Below, one piece after another: positions 16,439 through 25,015 of a DNA stretch of 64,000 nt (positions are counted from its first letter, which is position 1; every line of letters starts with the position of its first letter). The position numbers and the translations under genes were made by a program. Origin of the DNA: Modicisalibacter ilicicola DSM 19980 (GTDB lineage Bacteria; Pseudomonadota; Gammaproteobacteria; Pseudomonadales; Halomonadaceae). Below the pieces are notes generated by a model. That model did no database searches. It was not told the DNA's origin and saw only the letters and a program-made list of their open reading frames with translations. Where the stretch lies: contig NZ_FQUJ01000006.1 in NCBI RefSeq assembly GCF_900128925.1, forward strand, positions 221,043 to 285,042. The letters run 5' to 3'.

Positions 16439-18499
16439 TTATCCGCCGTCGTCTTCCGCCAGGCCCAGTGCCCAGAGCAGGAAGGCGTCCTGTCGTGCAT
16501 TGTCTCGCCAGGCCTTGAAGCGCCCCGATGCCCCGCCATGGCCTGACGACATGTCGGTATGCAGCAGCACCGGCCCGCGGGCGGTTTCCAATTCGGTCAG
16601 TCGGGCGTAGAGCTTCGCCGGTTCCCAGTAGGGCACCCGGGAGTCGTGCCAGCTGCCTTGCAGGAAAACCGGGGGATAGGGTCGGGCCGACAGGTTGTCG
16701 AGTGGCGAATAGTCGCGAATGCGTCGCCTGGCGTCGGGCTCGTCGGGGTTGCCCCATTCGGTGTATTCGGCGGTGGTGAGGGGTAGATCGGGGTTTTCCA
16801 TGGTGCGCAGCACATCGACGAAGGGAACGTCGAGCACCGCGGCACAGAACGCCTCCGGGTCGAGGTTGAGGCTGGCACCCACCAGCAGGCCACCGGCGCT
16901 GGCGCCATAGGCGGCGATGCGCCTACCATCGGCGAATCCGGCCTCGACCAGCGCATTCCTGGCCGCCAGGAAGTCCCGAAAGCTGTTTTCCTTGTGTTCG
17001 AGCTTGCCGGCCAGGTACCAGGGCTCACCACGATCCCCGCCACCGCGCACGTGGGCCACCGCGAAGGCCATGCCTCGCGAGAGCAGTTCCAGGCGCGCCA
17101 CCGAGAACCAGGGGTCGAGCACTTCGCCATAGGCGCCATAGCCGTAGAGCAGGGTAGGCAGTGCCTGCGTGCCGAGCAGTTCCTTGCGTGCCACCACGGA
17201 CACGGGGATGCGCTCGCCATCCTCGGCCATGGCCCATAGCCGGCGGCAGGAGAGCTGCTCGGGCAGCAGGTCGCCGTGGATGGGCATGGCCTTGAGCAGT
17301 CGCCGTTCGCCGCTGTCCAGATCCTGTTCGATCCAGCGGGGCGGCAGAGTGAAGGACTCCTCGCGCAGTCTCAGCTTGCGCGCGCCGAAGTCGGGCGTGT
17401 CGCCTGGTATCACGCTGCAGGGCGATTCGGGAAGTGACAGGCGGCGATCCCCGAGCACCCCGTGTTCTGGGTCGAATTCGATGACACGCAGATGCATCTG
17501 GGCCTGGTCGTGATCGCGCTCGGCCAGTACCAGCCCCCAGACGAAGGCATCCACGCCTTCCAGGGTATGTGTCTGGCGATGGTCGAGAAGCGGCTGCCAG
17601 CGATCCGGGCGAGTCTCCGGGGCGACATCGAGCCGAAAGTGGGGGGCTTCACGATTGTGCAGTATGTAGAAATGCCCGGGACGATGTTCGAGACCATACT
17701 CGACGCCACTTTCCCGTGGCTTGACGCAGCGTGGCGGGGTGCTCGGGGCGTGCGCGGGGATCAGGTGGCATTCCGAGGTGTCCTTGGAGGCGCTCTCCAG
17801 CACCAGCCAGCGTCTCGAGCGGGTCTTGCCCAGCCCGATCCAGAATTCCGGATCGTCCTCCTCGAAGACCTTCTCCGTCTCGCCTGTACCAGGCGCCATG
17901 CGCCATAGGCTGGCGGGGCGTTGAATCGCATCGTAGCGCGTGTAGAGCAGTGTCAGGTTATCCTCGGCCCAGGTCAGCTCGGGGCCGATGTCTGCCAACA
18001 GCGTGCGCGGATGGCCATGCGGCAATCGGCAGAGGCACAGGGCGAAGTACTCGTTTCCCTGGGTGTCTTCGGTCCAGGCCAGCCATTGCTCATCCGGGGA
18101 TAGGGCCAGGTCGCCGAGCTCGAAATAGGCATGCCCGGCAGCCCGCGCCTCGAGATCGATGACCGGCTCGATGGCTTCGTCGTCGCCATTGGGATGGCGC
18201 CACCAGCGGGGGTGATCGGCATCGGCGGCGGTTTCGCTCCAATAGGTATAGTGGTCAAGAGGTGTCTTCAGGCCCGTTACCGCGAGTTCCCGACGGGCCA
18301 GGTGGCCGTGGTAGAGCCGCTCGATCAAGGGCTCAAGCGGCTCCATCCACTGGTCGCATTGGGCGTTGGCGGCTTCGAGGAAGTCGATGACGGTGCGTTC
18401 GTCGCGATTCTCCAGCCAGTGCCAGTGGGGGTCGTCGGCACGCTTGAAGCGTGCGACCGGTGAGCGGTTCGATGAGCTATTAGGCGGCTGTGCTTTCAT
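16439..18499 (-). CDS. ptrB: Oligopeptidase B (prolyl oligopeptidase family)
   Basis: This is a cytoplasmic serine peptidase of family S9, 686 residues, with an N-terminal beta-propeller and a C-terminal alpha/beta hydrolase domain. The catalytic Ser lies in YGASAGGLLVGASLN, the Asp in GSWHDSRVPYWEP and the His in DMSSGHGG. PtrB enzymes cleave short peptides after basic residues. The start chosen is the ATG at 18499 (MKAQPPNSSS); an earlier in-frame ATG would overlap the divergent gene at 18549. The gene converges on ycgN with 12 bases between the stops. Confidence 0.93.
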   Translation of the reverse strand: MKAQPPNSSSNRSPVARFKRADDPHWHWLENRDERTVIDFLEAANAQCDQWMEPLEPLIERLYHGHLARRELAVTGLKTPLDHYTYWSETAADADHPRWWRHPNGDDEAIEPVIDLEARAAGHAYFELGDLALSPDEQWLAWTEDTQGNEYFALCLCRLPHGHPRTLLADIGPELTWAEDNLTLLYTRYDAIQRPASLWRMAPGTGETEKVFEEDDPEFWIGLGKTRSRRWLVLESASKDTSECHLIPAHAPSTPPRCVKPRESGVEYGLEHRPGHFYILHNREAPHFRLDVAPETRPDRWQPLLDHRQTHTLEGVDAFVWGLVLAERDHDQAQMHLRVIEFDPEHGVLGDRRLSLPESPCSVIPGDTPDFGARKLRLREESFTLPPRWIEQDLDSGERRLLKAMPIHGDLLPEQLSCRRLWAMAEDGERIPVSVVARKELLGTQALPTLLYGYGAYGEVLDPWFSVARLELLSRGMAFAVAHVRGGGDRGEPWYLAGKLEHKENSFRDFLAARNALVEAGFADGRRIAAYGASAGGLLVGASLNLDPEAFCAAVLDVPFVDVLRTMENPDLPLTTAEYTEWGNPDEPDARRRIRDYSPLDNLSARPYPPVFLQGSWHDSRVPYWEPAKLYARLTELETARGPVLLHTDMSSGHGGASGRFKAWRDNARQDAFLLWALGLAEDDGG

Positions 18500-18548
18500 T
18501 GGACGCGGTGTACCATGATGAACAAATTCAGGACAAGGACATAGATCA

Positions 18549-18986
18549 ATGCTGATATCCGACTCCATGCCGCTGCTTTGGCTGAGTTACCTGGCATTGT
18601 CGCTGGTGGTGCTGGTGACTGGCTACCTGGCGATTCGCTGGTTGCCGCGGTTGCCTCGTTTCGTGATCACCGGATTCGTGGCCGGTGCGCTGTGGACGCC
18701 CAAGGGTTTTACCCTATCCAGGCTCGAGGGAGAAGCGCCCTACGAAGGGTTGGCGCCGGCGGTGGTCGTGGGCGGCGTCGCCTTCCTGCAGAATGAGGGG
18801 CAGGTGCTGGCGAGTGCACTGGCCCTGCTGATGTTGGGGGCCGGTCTGGGTGTCGCGGTCGGCGTCATGCTGTGGGGCTGGTTGCGTCGCCGCGATGGCC
18901 TCCGGCAGGGGGAACGGGAAACCCGGTCGGACCGTGCAGAACGAGCAGGGTCCGTCCAGCGGCGTCAGGAGCCGATGATCGGTTGA
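18549..18986 (+). CDS. Small membrane protein of unknown function
   Basis: I do not recognise this 145-residue protein. It has an N-terminal membrane segment (about 8-28), a weakly hydrophobic stretch (35-50), two more hydrophobic segments (about 68-80 and 85-112) and a charged Arg/Glu/Gln-rich tail. It lies 10 bases before the VWA gene and is probably co-transcribed with it, so it may work with that envelope protein. Its promoter region is shared with the divergent oligopeptidase gene. Confidence 0.7.
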   Translation: MLISDSMPLLWLSYLALSLVVLVTGYLAIRWLPRLPRFVITGFVAGALWTPKGFTLSRLEGEAPYEGLAPAVVVGGVAFLQNEGQVLASALALLMLGAGLGVAVGVMLWGWLRRRDGLRQGERETRSDRAERAGSVQRRQEPMIG

Positions 18987-18996
18987 GGGCATCGAC

Positions 18997-20766
18997 ATGC
19001 GAGTACTGGTTGCGGGGGTGTTGGCGCTGTTCCTGCTGGGGACGACCTGTAGCTGGGCTCAGGAAAGCCCCGACGTGCGGCTGGTAGTCGATGTGTCGGG
19101 AAGCATGAAGCAGAACGACCCCAACCGGTTGAGCGGTAGTGCGCTGGAATTGCTGGTCTCGCTGTTGCCTTCCGGTGTCACCGGCGGGTTATGGACCTTC
19201 GGGAGCGAAGTCACCAATCCGCTTCCTTCTTCCACGGTCGATCAGGCCTGGCGGGAACGGGCGCTGGCCTTGAAGCCGGCCCTGGTCGATTACCAGCAGT
19301 TCACCGATATCGAACGTGCCGTGCGCGAGGCAGCACGGGCGAGTTCGGGGGCGGGTGAGCGGCATCTCATCCTGCTCACCGATGGCGTCGTGGACATTCC
19401 CGCCGCCAGGGACGACAAGCGTCGCCAGGACACCGCCTCGCGCAAGCGTCTGCTCGATGACGTCGTGCCCCGGCTTGCCGAGGAGGGCGTGGTCATCCAC
19501 ACCGTCGCCTTCTCCCCGGACGTGGATCAGTCCCTGGTCCGGCAGATGGCCAGCACGACCGGAGGGCTCGCCACGGTCGCCGAGACCCCGGAGGCGCTGC
19601 TGCGCGCCTTTCTGGACGTGATCGACCGCATCTTCCCGGTCGATCAGGTGCCGCTCGAGGAAGATACATTCGCCATCTACCGGCAGGTCGATGCCTTTTC
19701 CGCCTTGCTGTTCCATGGCCCCGATGCGCCGCCCCTGGCGCTGATAGGCCCCGATGGCAAGCGCTATACCGCCGAGGATCATCCCGAGGATATCCAGTGG
19801 CAGGCTCAGGGGCGCTTCGACGTCATCACCATTCCCGATCCCGAGACGGGGGAGTGGCAGATCGAGGGGCGCATCGGTCGGGATAGCCGCATCAACGTCG
19901 ATTCCTCCCTGTCGCTTCGTGTCGAGGAATTGCCGACGGTGCTCTACATGGACTTTTCCACCCGGCTCGAGGCCTGGGTGGAGAATCAGGGGTCGCCCCT
20001 GACCGCCGACAGTGAGCCCGACAACCTGGTGCTGCGCGCCGAGCTGGAGAACGCCCAGGGCCAGGTCGAGCAATCGGTGCGACTCGAACGTACCAATGAC
20101 CATTTCGCGGGCAGCCTTCCGGCACCGGACTTCGTGGGGAGCGGACGCTTGCTGCTGACCGCCATCAGCGGCGACTTCGTCCGTCAGCGCCAGCAGGCGG
20201 TAAGTGTTCGTGCTGCGGTCAGTGCCCGGGTCGATGAATCGGCGAACCGGGTCTTGTTGCATGCCGAGCATCCTCGGCTTCGCGACGACAACACGCGCAT
20301 CAGAGCACGGTTGCAAGGCCAGGAATTGCCTGTCGACACCGTCGATCACCGTGATTGGCGTATCGAACTGCCCGAACTCGACCCGGACATCACGGTACCG
20401 CTCGAGTTGACGGCCACCGTGACCCTGGAGGGAGAGACTCGCGTCCTCGAGTTGCCGACGCTGCATCTCAATGCCGATGCCGCCAGGGGGGTGGGCAGTG
20501 TTCGTCTGGATCGTGAGGGGCTGAGCGGAGAAAGCCTGCAGCCGGCCGCGAGCGAAGAGGAGCCGGAAGCCTCGCTGGCGGACAGGGTCGGCGACAACCT
20601 GAGTCGCATTGCCAATACGGTGCCACGCCTGGTGCGGGAGCATCGCGATGATCCCGCGGGCTGGATGGCGATTGCCACCGGCGTGATCCTGATACTCATC
20701 GTCTTGCTGTGGAGGCGTCGCGCGGCATACCGTCGCCGACGGCCCCGGGAGGAACCCCATGTGTGA
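18997..20766 (+). CDS. VWA-domain envelope protein (TIGR03503-like)
   Basis: This 589-residue protein has a signal peptide (1-22, ending CSWAQ), a von Willebrand A domain (about 27-215) with an intact MIDAS motif DVSGSMKQNDP and a later TDG, two or three beta-rich segments, and a single C-terminal membrane helix (about 562-578) followed by a basic tail. Thus the VWA domain lies in the periplasm and the short tail in the cytoplasm. It resembles the gammaproteobacterial TIGR03503 group, whose function is unknown. Its stop overlaps the next start by eight bases, and a small membrane protein precedes it, so the three genes look like one unit. Confidence 0.8.
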   Translation: MRVLVAGVLALFLLGTTCSWAQESPDVRLVVDVSGSMKQNDPNRLSGSALELLVSLLPSGVTGGLWTFGSEVTNPLPSSTVDQAWRERALALKPALVDYQQFTDIERAVREAARASSGAGERHLILLTDGVVDIPAARDDKRRQDTASRKRLLDDVVPRLAEEGVVIHTVAFSPDVDQSLVRQMASTTGGLATVAETPEALLRAFLDVIDRIFPVDQVPLEEDTFAIYRQVDAFSALLFHGPDAPPLALIGPDGKRYTAEDHPEDIQWQAQGRFDVITIPDPETGEWQIEGRIGRDSRINVDSSLSLRVEELPTVLYMDFSTRLEAWVENQGSPLTADSEPDNLVLRAELENAQGQVEQSVRLERTNDHFAGSLPAPDFVGSGRLLLTAISGDFVRQRQQAVSVRAAVSARVDESANRVLLHAEHPRLRDDNTRIRARLQGQELPVDTVDHRDWRIELPELDPDITVPLELTATVTLEGETRVLELPTLHLNADAARGVGSVRLDREGLSGESLQPAASEEEPEASLADRVGDNLSRIANTVPRLVREHRDDPAGWMAIATGVILILIVLLWRRRAAYRRRRPREEPHV

Positions 20767-21580
20767 GTTGCTGGGCATGAGTGCCAACGTGCCCACGGAC
20801 ATCTGTTTCAGTTTCACTGGTTTTCTGCGCCGGGGAGGCGAGACCGGGCCGCATGGAGACGGCTGGGGGATCGCCTTCTACGAACAGGGAGGCTATCGCG
20901 AATTTCGTGATCCGCACCCGTCGGCGGACTCGCCCATCGCCCGCCTGATCTGCGAGTACCCCATCAAGTCGAACATCGTGATCAGTCATATCCGGCAAGC
21001 CAACGTGGGCAATGTGGGTCTGGCCAATACCCATCCATTCTCCCGGGAAATGTGGGGGCGCCAGTGGGGCTATGCCCATAACGGGCAACTCCAAGGGTGG
21101 CAGACGCTCGAGCTGTCGTTCTACCGGCCGATTGGCCGTACCGATAGCGAACACGCCTTCTGCTGGCTTTTAGGAGAGTTGCGCAAGCGCTTTCCCCAGC
21201 CTCCGGAGGACCCGGGGGCCTTGTGGGAGACGTTGCATGGGTTGTGCGAGCGCCTCAGAGCGCTGGGCGTGTTCAACCTGCTTCTTTCGGATGGCCACTA
21301 CCTCTACTGCTTTTGCTCCACGAAGCTGGTGCATATCACGCGACGCGCGCCCTTCGGCAAGGCGCGGTTGCGTGACGCGGATCTGATCGTCGATTTCGTC
21401 GAGCACACCACCAGCAACGACATCGTCTCGGTGATCGCCACCGAGGCATTGACCGACAACGAGGAGTGGACGCGCATGAGCCCGGGCGAGTTGCTGGTTT
21501 GGCGACACGGCGAGATCAGCGCTCGCTATGGCCACGACACCGTTGCATCCGAGGTGGCATCATCGATGCATAAACTATAG
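20759..21580 (+). CDS. yafJ: Class II glutamine amidotransferase, YafJ type
   Basis: This 273-residue protein is an Ntn-type glutamine amidotransferase domain with no attached synthetase. Cys2 (MCELLGMS) would be the nucleophile after Met removal. Conserved stretches are GPHGDGWGIAFYE, HIRQAN and NTHPFSREMWGRQWGYAHNGQL. The acceptor is unknown; the E. coli homologue YafJ is likewise only predicted. It overlaps the upstream VWA gene by eight bases. A palindrome that could be a PsrA-type operator overlaps its last codons. Confidence 0.9.
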   Translation: MCELLGMSANVPTDICFSFTGFLRRGGETGPHGDGWGIAFYEQGGYREFRDPHPSADSPIARLICEYPIKSNIVISHIRQANVGNVGLANTHPFSREMWGRQWGYAHNGQLQGWQTLELSFYRPIGRTDSEHAFCWLLGELRKRFPQPPEDPGALWETLHGLCERLRALGVFNLLLSDGHYLYCFCSTKLVHITRRAPFGKARLRDADLIVDFVEHTTSNDIVSVIATEALTDNEEWTRMSPGELLVWRHGEISARYGHDTVASEVASSMHKL

Positions 21581-21584
21581 TTTC
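21571..21584. promoter_or_regulatory. PsrA-type operator upstream of fadD
   Basis: TAAAC, a 4-base spacer (TATA) and GTTTC contain a perfect 12-bp palindrome, AAACTATAGTTT, overlapping the yafJ stop codon. The known PsrA (TetR family) consensus in gammaproteobacteria is (G/C)AAAC-N2-4-GTTT(G/C). The outer bases deviate on one side. A possible -10 (TATAAA, 21615-21620) follows. Control of fadD by fatty acids through PsrA is inferred. Confidence 0.5.
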
Positions 21585-21661
21585 AAGCGGGTGTTTTAAT
21601 ACAGTTGACGCTGTTATAAAGGGCTTTGGCCTTGGGAAGTGAGCCCGGCACCCACGAGTAC

Positions 21662-21721
21662 GCTCCTTTCGAAATGCATTCGAGTGGGAGCAAAAACAAG
21701 AAGCCGTCTTCAGGCGACGGC
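21662..21721 (+). promoter_or_regulatory. Two hairpins in the fadD leader
   Basis: The leader before fadD can fold into an imperfect hairpin (21662-21666 with 21687-21691, extended by 21669-21673 with 21679-21683) and a 6-bp hairpin (21703-21708 with 21716-21721) that ends six bases before the GGAG ribosome site. No T-tract follows, so they are more likely to affect mRNA stability or translation than termination. Confidence 0.35.
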
Positions 21722-21738
21722 ATTGCGGAGAACTGTTC

Positions 21739-23406
21739 ATGAGTCAGCACGCCACTGCCCCCATTCTGTCCGGTCCGGCCCTGGAAGGGTTGGAAGAGTA
21801 TGCTTCGGTGATGGATGTCTTCCATGCCTCGGTCAAGCGCTTCGCGGACAAGCCGGCGTTCAGCTGCATGGGGCAGGTGTTGACCTATCGGGAACTGGAT
21901 CGCCTGTCGGCGGATTTTGCCGCCTGGCTGCAGAGCGAGACCGATCTCGAACCCGGGGATCGCATCGCCATTCAGCTTCCCAACGTCCTGCAGTTTCCCG
22001 TGGCGGTATTCGGGGCGCTGCGTGCCGGCCTGGTGGTGGTCAACACCAATCCGCTCTATACCGAGCGCGAGATGCAGCACCAGTTCAGCGATTCGGGAGC
22101 CAAGGCGATCGTCATTCTGGCGAACATGGCCGACAAGCTGGAGCGGGTACTCAAGCGTACCGAGATCAAGCATGTCCTGGTGACCGAACTGGGCGATCTG
22201 CATGGGTTCCCCAGGCGATTGCTGATCAACGCGGTGGTCAAGTACGTCAAGAAGATGGTGCCGCGCTACTCCCTGCCAACGCAGGTCGGCTTTCGTCACG
22301 CCCTGGCGAAGGGACGTGGGCTGGAGCACCGCGAGGTGCCGCGCCAACTCGAGGATATCGCGGCATTGCAGTACACCGGCGGCACCACTGGCCTGGCCAA
22401 AGGGGCGATGCTCACCCATGCCAACCTGGTGGCCAACATGCTCCAGGCGCGGATACTGATGTCGGGGGTGTTCGGCGAGGGTTGCGAGACCATCGTGGCC
22501 CCGCTGCCGGTCTACCACATCTACACCTTCACCGTGAACTGTCTGCTGATGATGGAGACCGGCAATCACACGGTGCTGATCACCAACCCCCGGGACATCG
22601 ACGGTTTCATCAAGACCCTGAAATCGATCCGGTACACCGGCTTCGTGGGGCTCAACACGCTGTTCAACGCCTTGTGCAATCGCGAGGAGTTCCGGGCGCT
22701 GGATTTCTCCCCGTTGAAGCTGACCATCTCCGGCGGCATGGCCTTGACCAAGGTGGTGGCCAAGCGCTGGGAAGAGGTGACGGGCTGTCCGGTGACCGAA
22801 GGCTACGGATTGACCGAAACCTCCCCGATCGTCTCCTTCAACCCCCCGGATGCCATTCAGCTGGGCACCATCGGCAAGCCGGTGTCGGACACCTCGGTCA
22901 AGGTCATCGATGCCGAGGGCCAAAGCCTGCCGTTCGGCGAGCCCGGGGAACTGTGCGTCAAGGGCCCTCAGGTGATGAAGGGCTACTGGCAGCGCCCCGA
23001 TGAAACCGCCACGGTGATCGACGACGAGGGCTGGTTCCGCACCGGCGATGTCGCCGTGTTGCAGGATGACGGCTATATCCGCATCGTCGATCGCAAGAAG
23101 GACATGATCATCGTCTCGGGCTTCAACGTCTATCCCAACGAGATCGAGGATGTGGTGGTCGGGCACCCGGATGTGATCGAGGCGGCTGCCGTGGGGGTTC
23201 CCGACGAGAACTGTGGCGAGATCATCAAGCTCTTCGTGGTTTCGCGCAACGAGGACCTGGATGCCGACGCCCTGCGTGCCTGGTGCCGCAAGGAGCTGAC
23301 GGCCTACAAGGTACCCAAGCTGATCGAGTTTCGCGACGAGTTGCCCAAGACCAACGTGGGCAAGGTGCTTCGGCGCGAGCTTCGCGACGGCAAGGGCGAG
23401 GGGTAG
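21739..23406 (+). CDS. fadD: Long-chain fatty acid-CoA ligase
   Basis: This 555-residue enzyme activates fatty acids to acyl-CoA through an acyl-AMP intermediate, the entry step to beta-oxidation. It shows the adenylate-forming signature YTGGTTGLAKGAMLTH near residue 212, YGLTETSP near 355, GWFRTGDVA, and the FACS motif DRKKDMIIVSGFNVYPNEIE near 452, with the C-terminal catalytic Lys in TNVGKVLRREL. The length and motifs match FadD of E. coli. GGAG precedes the ATG. A PsrA-type site upstream suggests fatty-acid control. Confidence 0.95.
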   Translation: MSQHATAPILSGPALEGLEEYASVMDVFHASVKRFADKPAFSCMGQVLTYRELDRLSADFAAWLQSETDLEPGDRIAIQLPNVLQFPVAVFGALRAGLVVVNTNPLYTEREMQHQFSDSGAKAIVILANMADKLERVLKRTEIKHVLVTELGDLHGFPRRLLINAVVKYVKKMVPRYSLPTQVGFRHALAKGRGLEHREVPRQLEDIAALQYTGGTTGLAKGAMLTHANLVANMLQARILMSGVFGEGCETIVAPLPVYHIYTFTVNCLLMMETGNHTVLITNPRDIDGFIKTLKSIRYTGFVGLNTLFNALCNREEFRALDFSPLKLTISGGMALTKVVAKRWEEVTGCPVTEGYGLTETSPIVSFNPPDAIQLGTIGKPVSDTSVKVIDAEGQSLPFGEPGELCVKGPQVMKGYWQRPDETATVIDDEGWFRTGDVAVLQDDGYIRIVDRKKDMIIVSGFNVYPNEIEDVVVGHPDVIEAAAVGVPDENCGEIIKLFVVSRNEDLDADALRAWCRKELTAYKVPKLIEFRDELPKTNVGKVLRRELRDGKGEG

Positions 23407-23534
23407 GCAGACATTTCGGGAAGGAGGTGTTGAAGAAACACCGCGTCGATTCCATATTGCATAGTGATAACGATAGAGGAGGCGGCTATTTGCCTGCTTT
23501 TTCTGCAGCGTTTTCACCAGTGGAGGAGACCGGA

Positions 23535-24896
23535 ATGATCCTCGAGAAAATCAAGTCAGAAGGAATTGCACACCTCTCCTACATGGTGGTCGACGGCAAC
23601 GAGGCCGCGGTCATCGACCCGCGCCGGGACATCGAGGTCTATCTCGATATCGCCCGGCGCGAGGGTGCAAACATCACCCACGTCTTCGAGACGCATCGCA
23701 ATGAAGACTACGTGGTGGGTTCGAAAGCCCTGGCTCAGGCCACCGGCGCGCGGGTGTTTCATGGCCAAGGTGGCGAGGTGGACCACGCCGAACCGGTACA
23801 GGAGGGTCAGACCTTCGAACTCGGCAGCGCCCGCCTGAGCATACTGGAAACCCCGGGGCATACCTTCGACAGCATCAGCATCGTGCTGGCGGATACCGCC
23901 TTCAGTGATGAGCCGGTAGCGGTTTTCACCGGTGATGCGCTGTTCATCGGCGATGTCGGGCGCACCGATTTCTACCCGGACCGGCGCGAGGAGACGGCCG
24001 CCAAGCTCTATGACAGTATCTTCGACAAGCTGCTGCCCCTGGGCGATGGCGTTCAGCTCTATCCGGCCCATGGGGCAGGTTCCGTCTGCGGCAGCGGCAT
24101 GGCCGATCGGGAGTTTTCCACCCTGGGTTACGAGCGTCGCTACAATCCCATGCTGCAACACGGGCGAGACGAGTTCATCAAGCTCAAGCGCGATGAGCAC
24201 CATTACCAGCCGCCCTATTTTCGCAAGATGGAAGAACTCAACAGTGCCGCACCCGAACGGCATGCCCTGCCGCATCCCAAGGCACTGGCGCCGGGCCAGT
24301 TCGCGAAGCGCTGCCAGGATGGATTGAAAGTGCTCGATCTGCGCACTCCCGAGGCCTTCTGCGGCGCCCATATCCCGGGAAGCCTGTCGATGCCCGCGGA
24401 CGTGGCGCCGGCCTACATCGGCTGGATGGTCTCCTACGACGACGAACTGGGGCTGGTGATCGACGAGCCCGGTGACATCGACGAGTCGTTGCGAGCCCTG
24501 TATCGCCTGGGCTACGACAAGGTATCCGCCTATCTGACCCCGGGCATGACCGCCTGGGAAGCCAGCGGAGCGGATTACGCGGTGATTCCCACCATTTCTG
24601 CAGCCAGACTGTTGCAGCGCTACGAACGCAGCGAGGACTTCGTGCTGCTCGATGTGCGTGCCATCGACGAATACGAAGCGGGGCACCTGGAAAATGCCAC
24701 GCACATCTACCTGGGGCATCTGCCCGAGCGTCTTGACGAGCTGCCCAGGGACAAGCCCATCGTGACCTTCTGCGGCAGCGGCAAGCGTGCTGCGGTAGCG
24801 GCATCGTTGCTGAGCCAGCATGGCTTCGAGAACGTGGAGAATTGCCTCGGCTCCATGTCCGCCTGCAAGAACCTCGGTTGCAGGATTGTTCGCTGA
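23535..24896 (+). CDS. MBL-fold hydrolase with two rhodanese domains, atypical metal motif
   Basis: This 453-residue protein is a metallo-beta-lactamase-fold domain (about 1-235) followed by two rhodanese domains. Relatives include persulfide dioxygenases and CdsA-like sulfur-transfer proteins. Usually the metal motif is HxHxDH; here it reads H54-R-N-E-D58-Y, so the second and last His are lost, although His109, Asp134 and His179 remain. The first rhodanese domain (about 260-350) has no Cys in the active loop. The second (about 353-453) has Cys413 in the loop CGSGKRA. The start is the ATG at 23535 with an AGGAG upstream; earlier open frame overlaps fadD. Sulfur or persulfide handling is likely. 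Confidence 0.88.
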   Translation: MILEKIKSEGIAHLSYMVVDGNEAAVIDPRRDIEVYLDIARREGANITHVFETHRNEDYVVGSKALAQATGARVFHGQGGEVDHAEPVQEGQTFELGSARLSILETPGHTFDSISIVLADTAFSDEPVAVFTGDALFIGDVGRTDFYPDRREETAAKLYDSIFDKLLPLGDGVQLYPAHGAGSVCGSGMADREFSTLGYERRYNPMLQHGRDEFIKLKRDEHHYQPPYFRKMEELNSAAPERHALPHPKALAPGQFAKRCQDGLKVLDLRTPEAFCGAHIPGSLSMPADVAPAYIGWMVSYDDELGLVIDEPGDIDESLRALYRLGYDKVSAYLTPGMTAWEASGADYAVIPTISAARLLQRYERSEDFVLLDVRAIDEYEAGHLENATHIYLGHLPERLDELPRDKPIVTFCGSGKRAAVAASLLSQHGFENVENCLGSMSACKNLGCRIVR

Positions 24897-25015
24897 CGCT
24901 ATCGCCGCAATCGACAGGCTCGATTAGGCAACCCATCCCAGTGGCGATACAATGTGTGGCCCGCCCCGGCGCCACTGGGGCGGGTACTTTGTTCCCATCT
25001 TCGACGAGGTTGTCT

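Noticed and set aside
24842..25015. Upstream extension of the hrpA frame
   Set aside because: It overlaps the end of the MBL/rhodanese gene and has low-complexity residues with no conserved HrpA content; the TTG at 25016 is better placed.
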